Shown: piece after piece, positions 45,601 through 58,806 of the stretch | How positions within the stretch are numbered: position 1 is the stretch's first letter | Layout of the letters: every line of letters starts with the position of its first letter | DNA from: Diphasiastrum complanatum | Taxonomy: Eukaryota; Streptophyta; Lycopodiopsida; Lycopodiales; Lycopodiaceae | DNA length: 64,000 bases | NCBI GenBank assembly: GCA_029204225.1 | Contig: MU832103.1 | Location: forward strand, 1-64,000 | Direction of reading: 5' to 3' | Notes under the pieces: generated by a model | What the model saw: only the letters and a program-made list of their open reading frames with translations | Told to the model about the DNA's origin: nothing | The model's database searches: none | Position numbers and translations under genes: made by a program

Positions 45601-47140
45601 TATACATTGATTTCTTGGCAAGCCTCCATTGCACATTTCTAACTCAGGAAGATAATATTGGATAAGAATTTTTATTACAATGTTTGTTATTGATCATTTG
45701 TAGATTTTCACTTTAGATTAGCACAACTTATGTGATATGACTCTTTTCATCTTGATTTTTTATGACTATAAGCACTACTGGTACAAAGGTAGTTAGATTC
45801 TCTAACTCAACTAGTTCATCAAATTATCCATTCTGCTAAGTCCTTTTTTGAAACATGATGAGCTCCAACTCTTACTAGAAGATCTTACTGATAAGTAACC
45901 CGGTTGATTTTATTTACAACCTTATATGGGCCCTTATAATAAGAAGAAAGCTTATACCATTTCATTACACCTTAGAATCCTTTGGGATTCAAAGATACAA
46001 CAATTTCTAACATTGGGAGACTTTTTCAAATCAATCTGTCTATGAGAGAGATATTCTTGAAGCATATCTTCCATAGTTTGGTTGATATGCTCTATTTATT
46101 CATTAGATTTTAGGTGATTCATAGAACTTAGACTAAGAGTTGTTTGGATCTCTCAAAAGCATAACTGCTTTACCTTTCCAATCCGACTCAAGAGATTGGC
46201 CACACTGTTTGACATACCTTTATGATGCTTATTGTCAAATTTAAACTCTTGAATAAGTTCTAACCACATGGCCTAAGGAATGTGTCTAGATTTTTAACAT
46301 GTGAATGACTGCAAGAAGTTTTTTTTCTCACAGATAGAATATCTACACTAAGCAAAATCTAGCTTTTTTCTTTTAAATGCAACTGTTAACATCCATTTCT
46401 ACCAAAAATTGTCTATTAGGATCAACTATGCATGAAATTGGAGTAGTAGAAATATAGCGCCTGATATTTTCACTCTCATTCACTTCATCAATCCAAATTG
46501 TAGGTGGACTTTTTCTACGATTACACTTTTTCTTCACTGCCTTACGAAAAATCGTTAACGGTAGTGCTACAATAGTATAGTCCATAATGATTTTCAATAA
46601 AATTTGGCAAGAATACCATAAATCCCAATAATGGCTTAATTTCACATATTGTTTCAAGAGTAGGCCAATCAACTTTATCTTTACCCTTTTCTCATGAATT
46701 TCACATATGGTTTGAAGAATAGGCCATTCAACTATTGTTTTTACATTTTCCTCATCAATTTTGATGCCATCACTACTCATCTTACGACCAAGATAAAGCA
46801 ATTCTTTTCTAGAAATTTCACATTTAGATTCCTAAGCAAAAAGCTTCTCTGTCTTAAATTTTTTTAGACAGTACGAAGAAGCTTTACATTATGCTTCTTT
46901 AGTGTTTTACTATAGATCAAAATGTCATCTTAAAGAAACTATCAAAAATCTTCCCAAGAAGGGACAAAATAGGTTGTTCATCAGTTTTTGTAAAGTAGGC
47001 AGAGTATTTATCAAACCAAAAAGTAAGACCAAAAACTCGTAAAGGCCAAATCATGTCCTAAAACATGCTTCATCCATCTTTGGAAGTGAATATTTATTTT
47101 TAAGACCATATTTAAGCCCTTGTAATCCATCTTTCTTAAT
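45601..47140 (-). pseudogene. Ty3/gypsy pol remnant (RT to integrase), minus strand
   Basis: Right to left: RT end (46373-46801: SSDGIKIDEENVKTIVEWP, then a frame break), an RNase H/connection region near 46140-46370 (NKHHKGMSNSVANLLSRIGK), the integrase region (IEHINQTMEDMLQEYLSHRQ) and the integrase tail near 45890-45980 (KWYKLSSYYKGPYKVVNKI). Heavily mutated. It lies against the gypsy LTR at 44544, in the right order for its 3' end. Confidence 0.68.
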
Positions 47141-49000
47141 TTTCATAAGAATGGATGCTCACTAAAAACCTAAACACTATCAAGAGTTCAGGTTTTATGG
47201 TGGCAATTTGGGATCGAATGCCACCAGGCCAAAAATTGTCCCACTTCATTATTATTGTTGCTAGAAACACCAAATCATGTGTAGATGTTGCAAATTGTTT
47301 GATGGTTGGATCTGCAGAATCTGTGCATTGCTCCACAAAAGATTTGAGACATCTCAAAAAATCCATTTGAGTTTTGAAGCCTAAAGTTTAAGGTATAATG
47401 GGTCGATTTTAATGTGCACTAACCTTGTAGTCCATAGGAGTGCCACACTCCATCCATGTTGAGGTCCACATAGGGTGGCTAACCTATGGGAAGAGGAAGC
47501 ATGATCCCCTATGACTATTCCTATGGTGGCAAGAGAGGCTTGATGGGCATGCAAAGTTAAAAATTTATTGTAGTAATAAACAAAACGCATGAATGCCCAT
47601 TGCTTAGAGTAATGGGTCAAGGAAAAACCACTTTTTCCATGCTAGGGAGCAGCAAAATATCATGTTGAGAAGGCATAAGTCACGAGCTTTGTTTTGAGGA
47701 TTGGTGTCAGTAGAACTAGAATAATTCTTGAAGGACTAGACTTGTTTACACATGATGGAGTGTATATATACAGAAGGTTGGTAATAAGTGCATAAATTTT
47801 GGTTTTTAGTTTCAAGCAAAATTCATAAAAAGTACGTGCATGAGCTTCACTAGCATTTGGAAAATGAGCCGAATTTCAAACTTATATATTAGACAAATTG
47901 CTTCTTTGGCAATTATGGGAAAAAAACTACAAAACATATAGAGTACTATGAAACAAGATCTCAAAATCTTCTTGAAGGGTCAATAAGTAACTAGAGCTTC
48001 GATGAGGGTTGAACCTTCACCAAAGAACAACCCCCACATAAGTACTATAAATAATCATGCTTCACATGGTTTTAGCCCTCTCTCAAGTCAATTTTGATGT
48101 TTTGTGTCTATCAACTAGGTCGACGATGGTTCATAATGACATTGCACAACAAACTTACGTATGATGCAAACTAACCCTCGCAAAGCTCAAGTTAAGCAGA
48201 TTGTACTATTTTGAATCAATGGTAAACTTTGCAAAGATTGGTTTGACTATTTTATTTAAAAAATAGCAATTCTAGTAATTTTTAGTCTCTTCATGTTTAA
48301 TTTTAAATTGTTTCACAAAATGTAACTATTTTGAACTTTTTATTTTATGCTTTTTTTTTATACATATGTACATATGTATGTATAGTTATTGTGTTTTTCA
48401 GAGAAAATAGATAATTAACTATTGGAAAACAACAAAGTAAAGAATGAAATAGATAGAAAAAAACAAGGTGCTGATTTAGAAATAAGTTTAGGCTGCCAAT
48501 GCTTTTGTAACTGACTGTCATTAAATAGAGCATTAAAGCACTCTCTATCTAAACATTTCAAAAATAGCACTCCTAAAAACAAGATGTTTGACATGATAAG
48601 AACTTATGTTGTAAACAACTTCATCTTATCATAAATACCAAATCTCCAACTTTATGATCTTTTCTATTCAATCTTCAATTATGCCAAGCCTTACGCCATA
48701 CATTTTTCATGACTAATGCATCAACACAAAAACTACCACCAATCAACTTTCGCTAGATTTTTTAATATTTCAACAGTCTACTAATATGGATTTGAATAAA
48801 TCTCTATCTCTGATGCTTTAGTAAGGATGATCAAGAACTTCGAGAGCCACTTCGGAGGATAATTGCACCACCAAGAACAAAAAATATAGAGACACTACCA
48901 AAAAGGGAAAAAAAAAAACAGAACACTACATAGGGTTGGAATTTTTAATTAGCATTAAGCTCTTTCCTTTCAAGATTCAATCCTTGGAAGTACAATTGAA
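47141..49000. other. Unassigned AT-rich DNA
   Basis: Short open frames at 47136-47620 show no known motif. I see no gene, repeat family or RNA signature that I can support. Confidence 0.35.
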
Positions 49001-49126
49001 TGTGTGTGTGTGTGTGTGCACTTTTCTGTGTTTATATATATTTATTAGTGTATGTGTGTGTGTGTGTATCAACTGAATCAAAGGTATCTAAAATGTCAGC
49101 CAATAACTTTACTTGGCTCATTATGT

Positions 49127-49169
<43 letters not shown>
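49001..49169. repeat. Microsatellites (TG)n and (CT)n
   Basis: (TG)9 at 49001-49018, an interrupted TG run at 49051-49067 and (CT) for about 39 bp at 49131-49169. Confidence 0.95.
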
Positions 49170-49173
<4 letters not shown>

Positions 49174-50058
49174 AATTTGGAGTTTCTTTGACTAATTTGT
49201 TAGCATACATGCACAATAGGAGTCATGTCTGCTAAGTGCTAAATATTACTCCTTGAACCTAATGGAATCACCATGCTCAATACCATTTTTCACAATTACC
49301 TAGAATCGAAGCAAAATAACACAAACATAACTATTTGAAGAGCTATGAGCATTTGATAACAAGGTATGATTTGCCAAGCTTCTAAAAAAAATCCAACATT
49401 TGCAAGCATGTAGTACATTCAAGCTAAACAAGTAATGTTTTGAATAGTCTATTGAATGTAAGTTCCTAGTGCTTTAGACCATATTGATGTTGGGAACTAG
49501 CATGAAGTACAGCTTCCTTTTCCTGCAACATTTTCATTTGAAAGCAATCATATTCAATCCTTCTTGGATAATAATAAAGCGAGTTGACTAGACATATATG
49601 GCCTAGAAACATGATTACAGTTTAAAGAGCATGGATTGAAGTGGCTAATATCTTAAGCATCAATACCTTTAGGCTAGAAGGGATTTTTAAAATTCTCACC
49701 ATCTCCAGCTCCTCCAAGGGAATATTTGCAAGCTCGTGTAGAAAGGTGAACTTGATTTTTTTGGTCGTTGGAACATCTTTCTCAACATCATCTACTGGTC
49801 CAAATAGGTCCCTATCAGCGTGTTTTCATTCTTCTTGTACTATTGCTGTTTTGTTGGGTGTTGCTAAAAGAACATATGAGTTTTCAGCATATTGTTAAGG
49901 AGATGGAAACAATTTGCTCTTATTGGAAACAAACAACTAGAAATTTAGCTCAAATAAACATACATGATTAGATTTGAGCAACTATTAATGACATCTTGCT
50001 TTCTATAAATCTTGAGATGAGATCCACAACACTGCACGTATCAACACTACCTTTAGTA
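49170..50058. other. Unassigned DNA
   Basis: The short overlapping frames at 49641-49971 are not convincing. No supported feature. Confidence 0.35.
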
Positions 50059-50335
50059 AACACGATTCGCCAACGGTGATGACTTCCACATGTGGAAGTT
50101 CAAGATGAAGATAAAACTCAGAGAAAAAAAACTTTGGGGATACGTCAACATTTCAATAGCCAAGCCAGCTGAACCTGACATGCTGACCGCCTGGGTAGCT
50201 AAGGATGGCAAAGCTCTTGCCATTGTATCTCTGAATCTTAAAGATTCATAAATAGCTCACGTAGCTAATTGTTCCAGCTCCAAAGAAGCATGAGACATTC
50301 TTATTGGTCTATATGCATTAGAGGAGTTCCAATGC
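50059..50335 (+). pseudogene. Isolated copia gag N-terminal fragment
   Basis: NGDDFHMWKFKMKIKLREKK, LWGYVNISIAKPAEPDM, TAWVAKDGKALAIVSLNLKD, then a stop and CSSKEA(W)DIL. This is the first third of a copia gag in one frame with one stop. No LTR, PBS or pol follows. Confidence 0.65.
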
Positions 50336-51745
50336 CCAAAAGGGCTGTCTAAGAAATGCCACGTAAGAGAGAGAAAATTGTCAGATTTTAAAACTTCGAC
50401 TGAGTTTTTGGTCTACCCGCACAACTCCGATGACTTGACCTCACTAGTTGGGATCCACAACGCATGGGGTCATACTTCAAGATTCTATTTTCTACCATTA
50501 ACTAACATAAATTCTAATGTAAATGCAAATCGTATTGCACATCAAAGTTCATTTCCATCTACTCATAGCGTTCACATCAAAGGAAAACAGTCTTATTGAT
50601 CTGAAAATCATGGCAAGAAACTTTGAATATTTTGGATCACAATGAGCGCCAACGTGAATCTAAATTTTTGCAACTCAAAAAATATGGAGTGTGTTGGATC
50701 GAATGGAGCGACAAGGTTATTTCAAACTTTTGCAATTTCAACACACATCTATTGAAAAAATATTTTGCTCATAACTGCAAAGCTTTGATTTTGCATATAA
50801 AGCAAAAAAACATGGAGTGTGTTGGATCAAAAAGAGTGCCCAGGGCATTTCAAACTTTTTCAGTTAAATATATATTTTTTAATAAAGACGAGTTTTAATA
50901 GCTTGCAATGGTTATCAACAATGGTATACAGTTGCCTCCCTATGTCTTAAGAGATATGGGCTATATGCAAGTACCATGGACGATGTGTCCTTACGATGGT
51001 GATGGAGAGGTGGTTTGTTGCTTGTCAAGAGAAAACTACAACAACAAGCATGTGAAAGATCACTTGCAAGCCTTTGGAAACCTTAAGGGCACATGGTGTG
51101 AATTATCAAAGCCAAGCATCTTGGACATTTACTTTAATCCCCCCGTGGTGTGAGAGCATTTGTATTTTGGACAATATCCTTTTGGAGATCATATATATTG
51201 ATCCCAGCACCATGTAGGTTCCTAGCCAAGATTTAAATGGGGCTGGCAAGGATGACACTTTAGAAATACAACACATGCAAGCATTTGAAAGTGAGGAAGG
51301 ATTTGAGGAGTCCTCTAGTAGAGTTTCTAGTATTTAGCACCTAAATTGTATTGTGTATACATTGTTGTTTAATACCAAATATCATAGTGGAGTCGAATTA
51401 CATAGTAAGTGATAAGACTACAATGTGTGGATATAGAGTTTAGGGAAAACATATGCTCTGTTTTGGCATGTAATTATTCCACTCTCTGTACTACAATGAT
51501 TTTTTTTGTACCTTTATTTATTCACAATTACTAATATACTCAATTTGCATCGCTCTATAGTGGCACTTGCTATACATAATTGTATAGATCAATCTAGAGG
51601 AAATGATGTACTATGCCATTGGTGTATTATGGCAATGTTGTATTGTGGCACTTGCCATTAAGAACATTACAATCTATGCATACAATATGCAAAACATAAT
51701 CATTGCATTTCTAGAAACAAATTACTACAAATCAACATGCGTAAC
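50336..51745. other. Unassigned DNA with one curious open frame
   Basis: 50908-51153 (81 codons) contains GIQLPPYVLRDMGYMQVPW and YDGDGEVVCCLSRENYNNK, not matched to any family I know. The word ATGGAGTGTGTTGGATC recurs at about 50685 and 50813 in a short duplicated unit of roughly 130 bp. Confidence 0.3.
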
Positions 51746-52060
51746 TGTTGGAGGGTCTGCAGACCTCAAGGCAATCCTAACCCTAGTTAATTAGTGAGAG
51801 GGATTTGGCACCCTATGTGTGTAAGTCCAACCAGATGATCACATAGTTAATTGATTAGTTTAAAGTTAATAAAAAGATTTTAGGCCTTTTTGCGGGACTT
51901 TTAACGTCACAAGGCCTACTAGTCAAGTTACTGAATAAAAAGGGCTCCCTCCAAAATTTGAATTTTAAATAATAAGAGAGGTGGAGATTGGCCAATAGGA
52001 TTTGAAGCCAAAGCCCTAAAATCCACTATATATAGGGGTGGAAGAAAATTTTGCAAATAC
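51746..52060 (-). repeat. Second copy of the gypsy LTR, partial
   Basis: Starts TGTTGGAGGGTCTGC and is colinear with 44544-44722 plus 45405-45560, without the K insertion. It includes AAAATCCACTATATATAG near 52019. Followed by minus-strand gypsy RT at 52254. Confidence 0.58.
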
Positions 52061-52253
52061 TCCTTAAAACCAAATTGCATAACCCATTCAAATTAACTTG
52101 GTGCATTACATAGTCCAAGGCATAACTTTATAAGCATATATTCCTCATTTTGTTGCAAAAGTTGTTTTATGTTGATTTTAACTTGATTATAGCCATTGAA
52201 TCCATCCAAAAAACTATGGGCTTTCGCTCTAGCAAGGTGATCTAATATGTTTT

Positions 52254-52620
52254 CTATAAATGGTAACGGAATATGCTCAAAGCTTTAAGGTTCACACAAA
52301 TTCTCATCTTCCCATTTTTCTTAGGAACGACAACAATTGGCAAAACCCACTTAGTATGCTCAATTTCATAAATAAAATCCGCTTCTAGTAACCTTTGTAA
52401 CTCCTTAATAAGATCTGTGACATTCGGATTACAATGATAGAATCTTGTCACTTTTGACACTGCATCAGGTATCAAGGGAATGGTATGCTCAATTACTGAT
52501 GTAGGAATTCCTTTCAAATTCTTGTATGTCCAAGCAAAACAATCTTGATATTTAATTAACAACTTTCTCAATGCTTGAAACCGATCTGAGGTAAGTTGTG
52601 TTCCAACTTGAACAATCTTC
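52254..52620 (-). pseudogene. Ty3/gypsy RT N-terminal fragment, minus strand
   Basis: KYQDCFAWTYKNLKGIP, IEHTIPLIPDAVSKV, LLEADFIYEIEHTKWV, PIVVVPKKNGKMRICVN is the start of gypsy RT. In ALSIFRYHL the usual DFRxLN block is altered. It stops near 52254, before the catalytic region. Confidence 0.78.
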
Positions 52621-52718
52621 TCAATCTCTCCCAGTTTAGCAAGATTTATAGGCTGAGATGATCTTGGATTCCATAGCGCCTATATAAACCATCCGGATTG
52701 TTTGAAAAAAGTATTTGA

Positions 52719-53226
52719 ATGTGGTCGCAAGTACAAGATTTCTTTGAATCCAAAAAAGTGCCAGATTTGGGTTACTCATGGAGTTGTTCTTGGACATGTC
52801 ATATTAAGACATGGATTTGCTACAGATTATTCCAAAATCAAGGTTATTGTGGAGTTACCTCTACCAGGAACAATTTGAGGAGTTTACATTTCTATAGGTC
52901 ATGCGAATTATTATCGAATATGTATTTTTTTCTTTGTGGATCTAGCACGGCCTATATATAAATTGACAATTGTACCAATCTGGACAACTGAGGCTTTGGA
53001 AGCATTTGAAAAATTGAAGAAAGCCTTAGCTTCTACAACAATATTACGAGCTCCAAATTGGACAAGAGAGTTTTTTATTCATACTGATGCATCAAAATAT
53101 ACCATTGGATCAGTTTTGACACAACTAGAAGAATACAAGAGGATCACCCCATTAGATTTGCTATTCGACAACTTAGTGATTTTGAAAATAATTATTCTAC
53201 CACGGAACGGGAAACGTTGGCTATAA
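52719..53226 (+). pseudogene. Ty3/gypsy RT end and RNase H, plus strand
   Basis: ISLNPKKCQIWVTHGVVLGH (RT thumb region) in one frame, then, in another frame (52936-53226), ARPIYKLT, TEALEAFEKLKKALAS and FFIHTDASKYTIGSVLTQ (RNase H with its Asp). It faces away from the RT fragment at 52254-52620, so the two are in inverted arrangement. A stop lies after GT in LPLPGTI. Confidence 0.75.
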
Positions 53227-54170
53227 TATTTTCAATAAAAAAATTTGACATTATTTGATGGCACTGCACTTCGCATTCTAAATTAGATCATCATCCATTG
53301 CTTTATTCAACAAGACATGCAATATGTACTATTACTGATTGAATTTGATTCTCGAGTTGTAGTTCGGAAGGGTAAACAACATTATCTTGCCGATCATGTC
53401 TCAAGAATATAGATAAAACCTATCAATACCGAAGTAGATGATGAACTTCCAGACGTTGCATAGTTTTATGTTAAAGCAATATCTAGACACTTGATATCAC
53501 TGTTCAAAAGATCTTACAATCGGGATGTTGGTGGCCTACAATTCATAAGCATACAAAAAAAAATATTCAGTCATGTGATGTATGTCAATGAGCACGTCGT
53601 GCTACGAAGCAGAACTATGAGCCTTTACATCCAATTTTGGCACAAGTACTATTTGAAAAATGGGGATTTGATTATGTTGGTCTTATTCATCCTGTGACAA
53701 GAGGTACTCAAGCTAGATATATCATCATAGTGACAGATTATATGACCAAATGGGTCAAAGCTAGAGTAGTTTGAGTTGTTGATACAAAGACTACGGAGCC
53801 TAAGTTTTTATATGAGGACATCATTGTTAGATTTGGATGTCCTATCGAGATTGTGAGTGATCGTGAAACACATTTTGTCAACGAAACGATTAAGTGTTTG
53901 TTGGAGGACTTTCTTGTTATTCATCGGTTTAGTACTCCATATTATCCAAGGGATAATAGACAAGTAGAATCTTCCAACAAGATTCTTTGCAATATTATGA
54001 CAAAAACAATCGAAGCAAGTTTGATTGGGAACATAACTCATGCAACATTATGCGTATTCAGAACAACTTATAAAGTTAGTACGAACTAGGCACCATTTCA
54101 ACTTGTCTATGGTCAAGTCTCTCATTTTGCTTCTCTACTACGATTGTTTCTGCCTGGAGGAGAGGAGAAC
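53227..54170 (+). pseudogene. Ty3/gypsy integrase, plus strand
   Basis: A broken zinc-finger region (SCDVCQ, RATKQNYEPLHPI, near 53560-53640) is followed by the core: KWGFDYVGLIHPVTRGTQA, IIIVTDYMTKWVKA, FGCPIEIVSDRETHFVNE, STPYYPRDNRQVESSNK. DDE residues can be placed (D in DYVG, D in VSDRE, E in QVESSNK). Stops occur near 53774 and 54087. Confidence 0.76.
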
Positions 54171-55952
54171 TGCATATTCTATCGAAAGAGTAATTGTGTG
54201 GGTGATACTACGAAGCTAAGGTAAGCTCATCATCCTTCGTTCGGCTTAATGATCGCTTACTTCTCATAATTTGCATTGTTAGATATGTTGGATGATAGCA
54301 AGCTTACATAAGCTTTGATTATTAGTGATTGGTATAGCATTTGTGCTTACCAAAGAACATAGGAAGACTCTACAAAAGGGCACTGCCTCAAGAGTAGTTG
54401 TGAACCATTATACAAGTATGATTATCAACCTTATCGCTATTACGTTGTCTCTTGACAGTGAACATGCAGATGCGATTGAAGCGCTACTATGTACTCTTGT
54501 TTAATGTGTCTCACATAGTAGATATGTGGCGCTGGCCAGTGAATTATTAATGACCAGAAATCACAATTTGAGCCAATACATGATAGTTATACATGATGTT
54601 ATGTTGTTGCAGCAGTAGGCCGCCATCCCCTGGCAACGATGGACCATCGCTCTATCTGCTATTTTTTTTATCAAAGCCAGTTGTTTATGACTATGCTTGC
54701 AATGCATAACCCTATTTCAGATCATTACTTCTCATAGTTGGCCACCCAACTTACTCTCATTTTGTCCCAAGTTGCACATATTGTTATTGATATGGTATGA
54801 GATATGTGGTTGCTCATAAGAATAGTAATATAATGTGGTGTCTCTGGTTATTAATTTGAGACGTTATGTGAAGTAGTCGTAATGCTATAAATTTTGAAAA
54901 TAATAATACTAAAATGATTGTACTGTTTGGTGAACATGCTGAAAGTCGAGGTATGAAGTATTGTGGAGACGAGTTTATGGCTTTTAAAGTTACTAACTCC
55001 GGCTTGTAAAATGAATGACACTTTATTGATGCTAAACATCTTTCTTATTATAATGCATCTTGGTTTTTAAGGGGGCTTGATCTTGGGACCAAAGGAACTT
55101 TGGATGCCAAGCTAACCAATTGAGCCAACCCTTGAATATTTCTTATTATTATAATGAAACTGTTATAACTATAACACACTACTTTTACCTTGTTATTCTC
55201 GATGTGCAATCATTATTATATAAGAAAGATTTCGCTTAAAGCAATTGGAGATGGGTAGCTCGCATGAAATCTCCTCACCTCGCATCCAGGTATGAAGCCA
55301 TATGAGATAACACCGATTTGAATAGTTTTTGCGACAATGTGTGACGGTTTATGCATACATATGGGATTTCATGATATGTTTTAAATGATAGCTCTTGTAA
55401 CTTTTTACTAATAATACTTACGTTTCATTGACAAAGATTTATGGACGATACTTATAACAAGGACAAAATCTATTTGACTTGAAAGCAGTGTTCCTTGTAA
55501 GTTATGTACTTTGGAAGAGCTTGATCTTGACGTGCTTGAATAACATGGATTACCCAAGCCAAAAGGCTCCGAAGATTTTTTGTGGGAGTGCATGGGGCTA
55601 GTATGGCACGGATCTGCCCTAGTACCTAGCACTTATGCCAATGTCAAGTCTCTTTGCATGTGTATTGCAAGATAGCTTCTTATGTGTAAAAAATTTATGT
55701 GAACTTGATACATTCATTTTGCTCTTGGTCTGATCAGTATGGCATCTGCCCTGATACGGTTTTTTTTAGGAGGACATAATGCATTGTTAATTATGAAAAT
55801 CATGATAGAGAAGATTGGACATATTATTTGTTGCTGCAATAAAGATGATAAGGTAGTGAATCTTGTTTCAGACATGGATAACAACTGATGCTCAGCTATG
55901 ACACCTGTCTTTCTCACGCAACTTATGCTATGAATTAAAGGGTTCAAAGGGT
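54171..55952. other. Unassigned DNA
   Basis: No supported gene or repeat. The DNA just after the integrase should hold the 3' end of that gypsy element, but no LTR was recognised. Confidence 0.35.
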
Positions 55953-57395
55953 TTGGTCTTGACTTGTCAAGAGAGACTATGTGAAATCTTGTTACTCTCT
56001 CTCAACGTCTTTTTAAGATGCCAACCCAACTACCTTTTGGCTGGGGTGGTACCAAACCTTTACTTTTACTTGTGTTTTATGGCCTGCAAGCTTGTCTCTT
56101 TGCATAAAAATCCATCTTTTGACAAACCTATTGCTTTTGATACTATCATTAAAATGAGTAGATTTGAATCCTCAAAATGTCCTTCTGAACAAACCTGGGC
56201 TAGAGCTAGGGGCCGCTTTGAAACCGGTTTTAATACGATGAGCTTGCATCAAGCTAGAACTTGGACTGGAAAACACCATTCTTTAAGTGCAGGTGCGGTG
56301 ACAAATGTAAAAACATTTCTTCTATTATATGGTTTGATCACACTATCTAGTTCATGATGAACAACCTTGCCAAATTCTTCTCTGGTGCTTTGCTACATAA
56401 CCAACTTAATGCCTTCTTTCTTTGGCTTCATAAACCTACTAGGGATGTTGTTAAAGCCCTTCTTGCCTTTATGTACATAAGACAACACATGATTGAAACT
56501 TCCTTTGAAATTTCTATTAACCCCTCTGCTAAACTTCTTGCACACCTTGGCGATGCTGAAAACATCTGGGAAATTGAACGTCTTCTTAAAAAGCCCAGCT
56601 TCTCTACCTTACATGATAAATACTTCCAGAATACAAGCAGAAAAACAGGGTCCTTCAATCTGAATAATCCAAGCTCAGTCATATCAGACAATGGTAACAA
56701 GAAGAGGAAATATTTTTCTAATAAAGACAATGAGGGGCAAAACAGTGGTGGCAAAGAGAGTCTTCTTATCATAAAGCTAAATTTTTACCGTGATGATCCA
56801 TGTGTAGGAGGAAATAGAAGAAATAAGAGTCCTGGAGCTCAGTGCAACTGGTAGGCGATGATTATTGGTTAAAAGAGACAAAGGGAAGATGTTTTTGCAT
56901 TTACATTACTACAATAGATGCTTTGATAGTATAAACATTAAACAACTTTACTATGAGACTTTACTTCAGATTTTTGGTCATATTGATGAGATCTTTGAGC
57001 AAATTGTCTTTGGCTGGACCTTTTCTCCGTGTCTTAAGCATGAATGGTATAAACCCTTTGAAGTAATTTGTGATTTTAATATTAACAATATTCCACTTTG
57101 AACCTGCTAGAATTCTAAATGTTTGAAAGAGTTTATTGATGAAAATGTTGGGCATGTTATTTCTATGAATACTAGAATTATTAATGGCAAAATTTTAAGG
57201 AACGACCTGAACAAAGGGCTTAATCATATCCCTTTACGCATGACATCAAGCACTGCTGTATATATTTTAAATAGAACACCTACAGCAGTTGTGTGTGAAG
57301 TTTTTAGCACGTGTGAACTTCACCACACACCCTACAGGATCTTACTGAGGTGTTGTGATCGCACAAGATTGATCAAAGAACTGTATGCTTGAAAA
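55953..57395 (+). pseudogene. Unclassified retroelement-like remnant, possibly Penelope-like
   Basis: Plus-strand fragments in changing frames. 55953-56357 has SEQTWARARGRFETGFNTM. 56354-56854 has FFLWLHKPTRDVVKALLAF, FEISINPSAKLLAHLGDAE, ending in a lysine/asparagine-rich tail. 56865-57101 is unassigned. 57123-57392 has KEFIDENVGHVISMNTRIIN and LRNDLNKGLNHIPLRMTS. The last block recalls the region before RT in some Penelope-like elements, from memory and not verified. No YADD box, GIY-YIG or RT follows. It is not copia or gypsy. Confidence 0.3.
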
Positions 57396-57479
57396 ATCTA
57401 AGGCAAGAGCACAATGGCATACATTTGATGAAAAAAGCTAACTCCTCACTATGTTGTCATTGCTTATGCTCAAAGACTT

Positions 57480-58126
57480 CGTGTTTGTCTTGTCAAATCT
57501 TGGCTTGTTCTTGTTCCTCTTCCTTCCCTTCGTGAAAAGAGCTTTCTCCTAATCACTGTTTCTTTCTCCTTCATCCCTCATCAGTCTCTCATCAGCGACA
57601 AGACTGATTGCTTTGTCGAATGTCATATCTGGTAGACTCAGTATGAGCATTCTCAACGACTGATAGGACGCAGGTAGAGATTTCATGAAGTATATCAATT
57701 ATTGTGGTGCTGGGACCTGGTGTTCTTGTCCTGATGCAGTGAGTTGAGCGAAGATCGTTCTGATCTTCTCAACGTGCTGATCCAACTGGTTGCCATCCCA
57801 TCGTATATGGATTGCAGCTAATTGTGAAGATGCATCACTGAAGCGGCAGTCCTTACTTCATACTTCTGCTTTAGTCTTTCTCATGCTGCATGGCTGCTTT
57901 CACAGTTTTCAATCTGCATGAGTATTTCCTCGTTAATGGACGAAACGATGATCACCATTGCACGTTCATCCTTTTTTATCCACTCGGCTCTCCTCGGGTC
58001 TCTCTCTGAAGGCTGCACCTCTATGAGTTCGGTCACCGACCAGATGCCTTCACACTTCAGAAGTGTTTTGATTTTTAATTTCCATACTCTATAGTTTTTG
58101 TCATTAAGACTGATTGCTATTCTCAT
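57480..58126 (-). pseudogene. Element H gag, 5' part only
   Basis: 57881-58126 encodes MRIAISLNDKNYRVWKLKIK, LLKCEGIWSVTELIE, VSSINEEILMQIENCES, the N-terminal domain of a copia gag. Downstream pieces in other frames include YFMKSLPASYQSLRML and MTFDKAISLVADERLMRDEG. It fades out near 57480; the rest of the element is missing. Confidence 0.78.
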
Positions 58127-58195
58127 CTAGATCATTGCAGCCATATTGTGTTGCCTAGAGAATCATTGTTTAGATATCATGCAGTGATAACCTCA

Positions 58196-58209
58196 GCGCT
58201 CTGATACCA
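58196..58209 (-). promoter_or_regulatory. Element H primer-binding site
   Basis: Plus strand GCGCTCTGATACCA, one mismatch from the plant tRNA-iMet 3' end, directly at the LTR edge (58210). Confidence 0.88.
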
Positions 58210-58806
58210 TGTCGCGAATGTTTCGTGAACTGATTGTTGTCACGAACTGATTCTTTTCGAGTTCGTTTAGTTTTCTTTTGCGGAAGCTTTCAAGATCCTA
58301 GGCAAGCGACTACAAATCACAGAACGTAAAAGATTTGAGCAATCAAAACGATGAAAAACAATGAGATGAAGAAGAGAGCAATTGTATTATCAGCTTTTGA
58401 GATTTGAATGAGATGGTCAGTGTCTCGCTCATTGGCGGCCTGACACTCAGGTCAATCGTTGTGTTTTGCTCGTTGGCAGACTTTCATGCATAGCTATTTT
58501 CGTCTCTCTATCTTCTTTCTCTGCTCTATTTTGTGTTGATCAAGATTATGTATATATCTACACTGTATAGAGTTTACAAAACAGCTAAACAGAGAATTAC
58601 AAGATAAGTCTACGCTAATCAACTAGTTAGTTATTCTCTGTTAAGGCTAACTATTTTAGCTGAGCGTGAAGTACAATACACCACGCTCGTCGAGCTACTA
58701 GTTGGCAGCGCGAATTGTTTTCCTTCGTGTCATTTTGTTTCGTTTCGTGTCTTCAGGTTTTCAAGGTATGTTCGCCCTTCACTTCGTTTCGCTTCACTTC
58801 GTGACA
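58210..58806 (-). repeat. Element H 5' LTR
   Basis: 597 bp from TGTCGCGAATG to CACTTCGTGACA, bounded by the PBS on the left. It has near-inverted ends (TGTCGCGAA / TTCGTGACA), a TATATATCTACA region near 58549 and a GAGCGTG...CACGCTC stem at 58662-58688. The right end is rich in CGTTTC/CACTTCG words. A fragment of the same LTR is at 42937-43225. No 3' partner is in the window. Confidence 0.82.

Noticed and set aside
49000-49191. Open frame over the TG and CT runs
   Set aside because: Low-complexity translation of microsatellites (Cys-Val and Leu-Ser repeats).
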